Translations under genes and position numbers: made by a program | DNA from: Candidatus Bacteroides pullicola | GTDB taxonomy: Bacteria; Bacteroidota; Bacteroidia; Bacteroidales; Bacteroidaceae | Direction: 5' to 3' | NCBI GenBank assembly: GCA_019115825.1 | Contig: DXCV01000033.1 | Location: 62,001 to 126,000 of the forward strand | DNA: 64,000 nucleotides | Shown: in pieces, positions 51,996 to 58,465 of the stretch | Position numbering within the stretch: position 1 is the first letter of the stretch | Layout: every line of letters starts with the position of its first letter | The notes under the pieces: model-generated | Told to the model about the DNA's origin: nothing | Database searches by the model: none | The model's input: only the letters and a program-made list of their open reading frames with translations

Positions 51996-53321
51996 TTACA
52001 TGTCGTCCAGACAGAAGCAGGCCGGTTCGATTTCGTATTTGGACAGAATCTTTTTGCGCAGGATTTCTACTTTTCGTTGAAAGTCCTCCGGCTTGAAATT
52101 CTTCCGTTGGCGTTTCACTTCCGCGACCAGTGCTCTTTCCTCTTCGGCATAGATGGCCACGATGTCCACCTCGCATGGGTCGTCTTGCTTGGCTTGCCAC
52201 CACGACCCTATCTGCTCGAATTGCTTGCTTTCCATCAGTTTTTTCCGGAAATACATTTCGAGTGTCAGGCCGGAGTAAGTAGGGTAGTCCGCTTTGATGA
52301 TTTCTCCCAGCCGTTCCAGGTTGTCTATTTCAATCAGATAGTGGTACTTGATGAAATAGCGGAACCAGAAGCGGAGGAACAAGTCGGTCACCTCGAAGCG
52401 TACGGTCTGCGTGCCTTCCTTGGCAAATATGGGGCGTTTGCGGCCTATCAGTTCGTAGTCTTCTTCCAGCCGTTTCAGATGCCCGTTGATGGAGGTGTCG
52501 CCCATTCGCTCGGAGAGCCGTTGTTGGGTATTGTCCCCGTTGGCTATGGCAGAGAGCAGGGCGAAATAGTTGCCGTATTTCTTGCCGAACTCCTGGATCA
52601 GCAGGGCTTTCCCTTCGTTCTGAAACAAGGAGTTGGGGCGCATCATCCAGTCTACCATCGATGCCATGTCTGTGCAGCCGTTGTCCATGAATGCCTCGAT
52701 ATATTTGGGGATGCCGCCGGTGAAGGTGTAGAGCGCCAGCAAATCGTCGTTCGTGTAATTGGGCTTGTAATCGGAAATGATTTACTTCAGTACCTCCGTC
52801 TCGAACGGACGTAGCTTGATGCTACTGTCGCATCTTCCGTACAGGGGTTCTTTGTAATCCATGAAGATGCGGTGCATAAGCGTGTAGACCGAGCCGCTCG
52901 CGATGAAATTGACGTGCGTCGTGTCCTTGTATCTGTCCCATATATCCTGCATTTGGCTATATACAGACGGATTGATGTAGTAGAACTCCTGGAATTCGTC
53001 AATTACCAGGTTGAAAGCCTTGTTTCGTCCGATGCCCATCAGGGTCTCGAACAGGCTGGCGAAAGAGGTGATTTCGGGTGCAATGTACGTGTTCAGTGCT
53101 TCGGAAGCGTTTCGGGCGCATGTGCTGCATAGCATGGCTTCGTTGCTGCGGTCAATGAATAGGTAGACCGTAGGAGTCCCTTCGCAGCTTTTGAGTATCA
53201 GCTTGGTTTTGCCGATTCGTCTGCGTCCGGTCACCATGGTCATCTGTGAATGGTTGTTGAAAGCGATTTCGCGGGTACTTTGCAGCCAGCTCAATTCTCT
53301 TTTCCGATCATAAAATTTCAT
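51996..53321 (-). pseudogene. AAA+ ATPase of the DUF234 type, interrupted by one stop codon
   Basis: One continuous frame would give 441 aa, but TAA at 52782-52784 splits it after EVLK. The N-part (179 codons) has a Walker A (MTMVTGRRRIGKTKLIL) and Walker B (NLVIDEFQEFYYI); the C-part has the winged-helix region and a DUF234 nuclease-like core (CEVDIVAIYAEEERALVAEVKRQ). No frameshift: the frame resumes with IISDYKPNYTNDD. A G-to-T change from GAA is enough to explain the stop. The ATPase half alone might still be made. Own promoter at 53371-53401. Confidence 0.85.
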
Positions 53322-53335
53322 AAGCCGTCTTTTTC

Positions 53336-53436
53336 CACCGCCGTAATTTCTACGGTCGTAACTTTTGATGCAAAGATAATGTTTTGCTGCAATATGGCAA
53401 AAGTTACGGCGGTAATTTCTACCGCCGTAACTTTTG
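53336..53436 (-). promoter_or_regulatory. Promoter flanked by two palindromic operators for the AAA+ gene
   Basis: Minus-strand promoter: TTTG (complement of 53398-53401), 19 bp, TATCTTTG (complement of 53371-53378). It is flanked by two near-identical sequences, CCGCCGTAATTTCTACGG (53338-53355) and CGGCGGTAATTTCTACCGCC (53408-53427), each followed by GTAACTTTTG. The second is almost a perfect palindrome. The arrangement fits a repressor, possibly autoregulation by a linked gene now lost. Confidence 0.75.
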
Positions 53437-53482
53437 TCTTCTGATTTCCGCTGGAAAAACGTTCAATCCAAGCTAAAGAGCA

Positions 53483-53884
53483 TTATCGCTCAATCCAATT
53501 CTCTATTTGCAGGTTTCCTATGTGCGATAAGTGTTTCACATTTTCAGTGACGAGTATCATGTCATGTTTCAGTGCTGTGGCACCTATCAACAGGTCAAAA
53601 TCGTCAATCAGCAAACCTTTTTTACGCAGTCGGGCTTTCTCTTCTGCAAATGTGGGTAGTATAGGGTAGATGGGTTTGATTGCTATCAAGTTGATAAATA
53701 GGTCTATTTGCTTGAGGTGTTTGTCCTTGTGGTTGCTACAGGCTGCTCCATATAGCAATTCACCTACTGTAATTTCGGAAATGCAGCAGTTGCGCCGTCC
53801 TATGGCTTCTACCTTTTCTGATACGTTGTATAGCCCTCGTAGGTAGAAGATGCAGATGTTGGTGTCCAATAGATAGGGTTTCAT
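53483..53884 (-). CDS. PIN-domain toxin (VapC-like)
   Basis: 133 aa. PIN nuclease acidic residues in order: YLLDTNICIFYLRG (Asp8), ISEITVGELLYGAA (Glu), IDDFDLLIGATALKHDMILVTEN (two Asp near residues 96-115). The most likely substrate is RNA, as in VapC toxins of type II systems. Its ATG overlaps the preceding gene's stop by 4 bp (ATGA), the typical antitoxin-toxin coupling. Lower GC than the housekeeping genes around it. Confidence 0.85.
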   Translation of the reverse strand: MKPYLLDTNICIFYLRGLYNVSEKVEAIGRRNCCISEITVGELLYGAACSNHKDKHLKQIDLFINLIAIKPIYPILPTFAEEKARLRKKGLLIDDFDLLIGATALKHDMILVTENVKHLSHIGNLQIENWIER

Positions 53885-54162
53885 TCATCCAAGGGAATTA
53901 ACTGACGTGTGCGATTACTTATCCTGCTGTCCTTGATGGCTTCCTCGATATGTTCTGCTTCAGGGTCGTTTGCCCATATTCCGGCAAGATTGTGGAAAGA
54001 TTTGTCTTTCTCAGCTTCCGTGTCCGTTTGGGCAAACTCGTTCGCTCCCAGTAAGGATTCCGTCAGTCTCTTTACCAAGTAAAGTTTTGCCTTTTTGCTG
54101 AGGGAGTCCAATATGGAGAAATAATAATCTGCCAGATGGATGTTTGCATCAATCGTTGCCAT
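53881..54162 (-). CDS. Antitoxin partner of the PIN toxin
   Basis: 93 aa. The start ANIHLADYYFSILDSLSKKAKLYLVKRL is a charged helical segment similar to small antitoxin proteins that neutralise PIN toxins in Bacteroides; the C-terminus is acidic. No known DNA-binding domain name can be given with certainty. It is first in the pair, has a perfect promoter at 54190-54220 and overlaps the toxin by 4 bp. Confidence 0.75.
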   Translation of the reverse strand: MATIDANIHLADYYFSILDSLSKKAKLYLVKRLTESLLGANEFAQTDTEAEKDKSFHNLAGIWANDPEAEHIEEAIKDSRISNRTRQLIPLDE

Positions 54163-54189
54163 AGCTTGTTACTTTTCGTGTGGTCGCTA

Positions 54190-54220
54190 CAAAATTACGT
54201 CTTTGGATTTATATCTCAAA
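54190..54220 (-). promoter_or_regulatory. Predicted toxin-antitoxin promoter
   Basis: Minus-strand TTTG (complement of 54217-54220), 19 bp, TAATTTTG (complement of 54190-54197): a full consensus match, 28 bp from the antitoxin ATG. Confidence 0.75.
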
Positions 54221-54265
54221 ATAAAGTGCAGGAAAGTTTCTATTATCTACCCATATCCCCGCTCG

Positions 54266-54325
54266 TGCTTACCCGTACCTGCGCCCGTGCTTACGCGAGC
54301 GGCTAAGCACGGGCGCAGGTATACC
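54266..54325. repeat. TGCTTAGG-family 22-bp repeat with palindromic end
   Basis: Units at 54266 (TGCTTACCCGTACCTGCG) and 54288 (TGCTTACGCGAGCGGC, then TAAGCA, itself a palindrome), then the inverse GGGCGCAGGTATAC. Same layout as 30601-30666. It lies in the 354-bp gap 54163-54516, which also has the antitoxin promoter, a hairpin at 54333 and a -7 box TATCTTTG at 54495-54502. Confidence 0.8.
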
Positions 54326-54332
54326 CCATAAA

Positions 54333-54368
54333 AAACGGGGATATGCCGTGTGTGACATATCCCCGTTT
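54333..54368. terminator. Terminator-like hairpin
   Basis: AAACGGGGATATG (54333-54345) and CATATCCCCGTTT (54356-54368) form a 13-bp perfect stem with A-tract before and a T-containing tail after. It could stop transcripts on either strand. No intact gene is directly served by it; the gene it belonged to may be gone. Confidence 0.6.
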
Positions 54369-54516
54369 CCTATATGTAAATTAGGTGTAATGCTTATTGC
54401 AGCACGCTTTCTTCTGCTGCTCGTGAATTCCCATATTCATTTACGAAGGAAACTGTTTTTAGGTATTCTGTCCATCATAATGGAAGAAAATCCTTATCTT
54501 TGCAGAGATTTCAATT

Positions 54517-54710
54517 ATGATAGATATGAAAGAGTATATACCCCGTCCGTTGTACGCCAAGCGCATTGAGCAAACTTACTGAATATACCGGACAATTATC
54601 CAAAGTACGTCGTCACCATGGACGAAATGGCCTCCGGTGGTAACTATCAGGGCGTAAAGCAGATACATTTGCGGAATTTCTTACTGGCGGAAGATAAGGA
54701 GCAGATTTGA
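54517..54710 (+). pseudogene. AAA+ ATPase remnant: start and end joined by a deletion
   Basis: Begins like an ATPase (MIDMKEYIPRPLYAKRIEQT, then stop), followed in another frame by the last about 45 residues of such a protein: NIPDNYPKYVVTMDEMASGG and QIHLRNFLLAEDKEQI, stop at 54708-54710. The core (Walker A/B) is missing. The C-terminal peptide LLAEDKEQI is found a second time at about 55832-55861. Confidence 0.65.
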
Positions 54711-54780
54711 CAATGCTCGAATAACCGTCATTCTGACATAACTATGGTTTTTAATACGGCCTTGACTTTAGCTTATGGCG
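54676..54780. repeat. First copy of a roughly 105-bp direct repeat
   Basis: Matches 55829-55957: an ATPase 3' end (GGCGGAAGATAAGGAGCAGA), then CAATGCTCGAATAA and, after a divergent patch, TTCTGACATAACTAT and CGGCCTTGACTTTAGCTTAT. The downstream copy has an extra hairpin of about 35 bp in the divergent patch and runs into the lipoprotein 3' end. Confidence 0.75.
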
Positions 54781-54881
54781 CATTATTTCTATCCTGAATA
54801 GGAATAAATACGCATTTATCTCTATTCTTAATGAGCATAATCGTATATTTGCACTTGGATAAGTCCTAAAGACAAGGTATT

Positions 54882-55794
54882 ATGAGACAGCTATTGAAAG
54901 ACATTATCATCGATCAGCATGATTTCCTGAGCAGGCAGGAAACCATCATCCGCGAATTTCCGGAAGCCTATCTAAGGAATGAGCAGATCTTTTTCTTTTC
55001 CCGAGTATTTGCAGTTCCGCAGACAGAACCATCTGCTTGGCTCTATTGTCGGTACTGCGGCCAAGGGAGAAATCCAAGCGGCTTTTAATTCGTACTTGAG
55101 GGAGGGCGGGTTCCCTCTCTACCTTAAAACAGGGGAAGGCATAGTGTTGAAGACCTTGTATGACAATATCCTGTACAAGGATATTATGGTTCGCAACCAG
55201 CTTGTCAATGAGCGTGAAGTCAAAGAGCTGGTCTATTTCACTGTAAGCAATATCGGCAAGCCCCTTTCCTACACCTCGCTGTCGAAAGTCATCGGGGTGA
55301 AGAACCCTACTACCGCCAAGAATTACCTGGAATTTGCCGAAAACACCTATCTGCTCTTCTCCGTCTCTAAACTGGACTATTCGGTCAAAGCACAATTACG
55401 TAATCCCAAGAAGGTCTATGCCATCGACAACGGCATCATCTCGCGGCTGGGCTTTCATTTCTCCGGTGAGGAAGGAAGGCTTTTGGAGAACTTAGTCTAT
55501 ATCGAACTGCGCCGAAGAGGGAAGGAAGTGTATTACCACCAGTCCGGAAACACGGAATGCGACTTCGTGGTACGCGATGGCTTTCGGGTTACCGATGCTA
55601 TTCAGGTATGCTATACGTTTGATGTTTATGGCACCCGCGAGCGGGAAATCCGGGGCTTGGCTGAAGCGATGGAGACTTATCAGTTGGAGGAAGGATACAT
55701 CATCACGGCTTTCCACGAGGAGGAGATTGAAAAGAACAGCAAACGCATACACATACTTCCGGCCTGGAAATGGATGAAGAAAGACAGGGAATGA
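54882..55794 (+). pseudogene. AAA+/DUF4143 ATPase with deleted ATPase core and frame change
   Basis: Starts MRQLLKDIIIDQHDFLSRQE, a usual beginning of DUF4143 ATPases, but after about 37 codons the conserved text resumes in a different frame at SRSFSFPEYLQFRR. That frame continues for about 270 codons through the DUF4143 part: LREGGFPLYLKTGEGIVLKT, NIGKPLSYTSLSKVIGVKNP, and the nuclease-like ECDFVVRDGF. Walker A and B are absent. So a deletion removed the AAA+ domain. The C-part alone (54979 on) could be translated but is unlikely to function. Confidence 0.75.
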
Positions 55795-55828
55795 TGCCTG
55801 CGGAAATCTATTTTGAGTATTTGCGACA

Positions 55829-55957
55829 TTTCTTGCTGGCGGAAGATAAGGAGCAGATTTGACAATGCTCGAATAATGAAATGGGAGGAAAGCTTCTCCG
55901 CTTCCCTCCCATTCTGACATAACTATAGTTTTATACGGCCTTGACTTTAGCTTATTG
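55829..55957. repeat. Second copy of the direct repeat
   Basis: Second copy of 54676-54780. It contains the same LLAEDKEQI-coding ATPase tail (stop near 55861), a hairpin absent from the first copy, and the shared CTTGACTTTAGCTTAT, which here ends in the last codons of the lipoprotein gene on the minus strand. Confidence 0.75.
55881..55912 (-). terminator. Terminator of the silent SusC-SusD-lipoprotein operon
   Basis: ATGGGAGGAAAGC (55881-55893) and GCTTCCCTCCCAT (55900-55912) form a 13-bp stem with one mismatch and a six-base loop, 40 bp beyond the lipoprotein stop. The minus-strand tail is weak in T (TTCATTATTC), so efficiency is uncertain. Confidence 0.6.
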
Positions 55958-56824
55958 CGGCAAAGTCAGAATCGTAGGCTGACTGGTCAGGTAAGCATCA
56001 GCTCCCATGGCACAGAACAGGCTCGTACCCAAGTTGATGACATTACCGGTCATCACGCCACCGGCAGAAGTTCCGTCCAGGTAGTACATGGAGCCAGTCT
56101 GGAATAGACCATAGCCCCAGTCTATACCCATGCTGGACTGCGGAACCATCACATTGTTCGGGTCTGTGGTATCAATTTGGATATAGAAAGGACCACCGGC
56201 CTGTACTTCACTTTCTTCTACATACGGGCAGATGCCGAAGCCGTAAGCGTCCACTACACGATAGAGTGCAGGATTCTCCTCGGCTTGCTGGACTTTTACC
56301 TCCCACGTGATGGTGGGATCGTCTACTTGGAACAGCGAGCTGATCAGACCATCCTGCCATGTGCCCATACCCAGACTTTGCCAAGTATAGTCCAGAGAAA
56401 TGCTCAGGCTGGTACTTGCATTGCCACCTATGGAAACATCTTCTGCATTGCCCAGGCTCAAGGTCACATTGGCTACTACGCCAATCGGAAGATTGGCTGC
56501 ATCGAGTACGATGGATGTCTGTGCGGCACCATCGGCAAAGGTATAATCTGATACACTGATCAGATTGTCATAAGCCTCTCCACCTACTGTTACAGCAGCA
56601 TTCACCTGGCCTGTCACCTGGCCGGATGTATTGCCGCGGAACAAGTCCACTTGCAAGGTCGGGGCACTGGGAGCCAACGTAAAGCTACCCAGGTTTGAAG
56701 CGGAGAAGCTCAGGTCATTGGCACCGCTTCCGGTATAGATTTCCCCTTCCTGGTCGGCATTACAGGCACTGAACAACACCGTAACCAAAAGGGTCAAAAG
56801 AATGGAAATCTTTTTCGTATTCAT
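55952..56824 (-). CDS. SusCD-associated surface lipoprotein of unknown function
   Basis: 290 aa. Lipobox VLFSAC, then an Asp/Glu-containing start (NADQEGEIYTG). Residues about 40-150 look like an Ig/Calx-beta-type sandwich (FRGNTSGQVTGQVNAAVTV; TLSLGNAEDVSIGGNAS), the rest a separate beta domain (DYTWQSLGMGTWQDGLIS, MGIDWGYGLFQTGSMYYLDG). Probably a cell-surface binding protein (SusE/F position) for the substrate of the silent SusC/SusD pair. Third gene of that operon, so it should share its on/off state. Confidence 0.7.
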   Translation of the reverse strand: MNTKKISILLTLLVTVLFSACNADQEGEIYTGSGANDLSFSASNLGSFTLAPSAPTLQVDLFRGNTSGQVTGQVNAAVTVGGEAYDNLISVSDYTFADGAAQTSIVLDAANLPIGVVANVTLSLGNAEDVSIGGNASTSLSISLDYTWQSLGMGTWQDGLISSLFQVDDPTITWEVKVQQAEENPALYRVVDAYGFGICPYVEESEVQAGGPFYIQIDTTDPNNVMVPQSSMGIDWGYGLFQTGSMYYLDGTSAGGVMTGNVINLGTSLFCAMGADAYLTSQPTILTLPQ

Positions 56825-56854
56825 AATGTCTTCTCATTTTTTTAGTTATTCAAA

Positions 56855-58432
56855 TCAGTTGGAACCGGGATAATCTCCCATGGGGTTCTGATCCGTATCA
56901 GGATTCATGTTGACATTGCCGTCAAACTCGCTTTGCGGTATGGTCAACACCCACATATAGCATTCGGGATCGTTGGTAGGACGGGTGGTCAACAGCAGTT
57001 CGGTGGGCCAGCCTTGGGCAGCCGTGCGACGGAATCCCTGATGCAGACGGCGCAAGTCCCAGATACGACCAGCTTCGCCCCACAACTCAATGCGGCGCTG
57101 GTCGATGATTTCTTCCAGCAGCGAGTTGGTACGGTCACTGCTCGTTGCGCCCAGGGCCGTACCTGTCTTGCCGGTTGTGTAGCCTTCCACACGCTGGGAC
57201 ATTACGGCAGTCAGGTCGTTCTTAGCGGCCGTTTCGTCACCCAAACGGCATTCAGCCTCAGCGGCAATCAGATACATCTCTTCTACACGCATCCAGATGT
57301 AGTCGCCTGTCCAAGTCTGTCGGTCAGCGAACTTGAACTTTTCCTGTTGATAGCCGGCCTCAGCACCACGGCTGCTTCCTGCGTTGGTCGGATCCCACCA
57401 AATCTTGCGAGCATCGTTCGGATTCATGATATTGTCATACAGCTCCTTATTGATCTGCTTACGGGCTGATTGGCCGTATGCTCCGGCACTGGAACCCAGT
57501 TCATCACAAGCATCCATGTGGCTGAAGAAGCTGGCATACATGCCCGATTGGTCGGACTGGATGGGTGCAGCCCACAATACGTTGGCTGCAGTGGCATCGT
57601 TTACGCCCAGGAAACTGGTCACCGGCAGCACCCGGCAACCACTCGTGGAGATGGCATTGTGGGCGGCATCGCGTGCTGTAGCCCAGTCTTCCATCACCAG
57701 CGCGATGCGTGCCTGCAGACCGTATGCTACGCCCAAGCCGATATGCGTCTTGTGCTCCTGTGCCGGCGCATTGCTCAGCAGTTCGATGGCGCGGTTCATG
57801 TCGGCCACGATCTGGTCATACACTTCCTGCACCGTGGCGCGCGGATTGCCCTGCGTACCTGCTACGGTCGGAGCTGTATAGATGGGACAGCAGGCATCCG
57901 TCTCGTGACCCTTATAGGTGCGTGCAAAGTTCTGTGCCAGCATGAAGTACGAATAGGCACGAATGGCGTACGCCTGTCCGATGACGTAATTCACTTCTTC
58001 GGAACTTCCACCCATGGTTTCCTCGGCTGCCAAAATATAGTTGGCATTGCTGATCCAAGTGTAGAAGCAGTTCCACATATCATACGAGCGCCACGCGCCG
58101 CTGGTATAGAAAGACTTCACGTCGTACATGGCATCATACCAGTACCAGCTACTGCCCATGGCATCCATGATCATGTCATCGCCCATCACATCGGCCATGA
58201 TGTTGTACGAACTGATACCGAAGCTCTGGTGCGTGTTGCCCGTGGGGGACCAGCTGCTGTACATCGATCGGTAGATACCATTCAGGGGCACCAAAGCTGA
58301 GTTGGCATTGGCCAACAGGCCGGTACCGGACATAGAGTCCGTCGGAGTGGTCTCCAGCGCGTCGTCCGCACAACCGGACAAGGCGGCGCATCCCAGCAGA
58401 CCGGCAAACATATAATTGAATATCTTCTTCAT
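56855..58432 (-). CDS. susD: SusD/RagB-family lipoprotein of the invertible locus
   Basis: 525 aa, lipobox AALSGC. SusD hallmarks: early NANSALVPLNGIYRSMYSS, the TPR-like YVIGQAYAIRAYSYFMLAQNFAR and C-terminal EEIIDQRRIELWGEAGRIWDLRR. It sits 33 bp downstream of the promoterless SusC frame on the same strand. Expression should follow the inversion state of the SusC gene. Confidence 0.93.
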   Translation of the reverse strand: MKKIFNYMFAGLLGCAALSGCADDALETTPTDSMSGTGLLANANSALVPLNGIYRSMYSSWSPTGNTHQSFGISSYNIMADVMGDDMIMDAMGSSWYWYDAMYDVKSFYTSGAWRSYDMWNCFYTWISNANYILAAEETMGGSSEEVNYVIGQAYAIRAYSYFMLAQNFARTYKGHETDACCPIYTAPTVAGTQGNPRATVQEVYDQIVADMNRAIELLSNAPAQEHKTHIGLGVAYGLQARIALVMEDWATARDAAHNAISTSGCRVLPVTSFLGVNDATAANVLWAAPIQSDQSGMYASFFSHMDACDELGSSAGAYGQSARKQINKELYDNIMNPNDARKIWWDPTNAGSSRGAEAGYQQEKFKFADRQTWTGDYIWMRVEEMYLIAAEAECRLGDETAAKNDLTAVMSQRVEGYTTGKTGTALGATSSDRTNSLLEEIIDQRRIELWGEAGRIWDLRRLHQGFRRTAAQGWPTELLLTTRPTNDPECYMWVLTIPQSEFDGNVNMNPDTDQNPMGDYPGSN

Positions 58433-58465
58433 ATAAAAATTTCCTTTTATCGTTAATGGGTTTGA

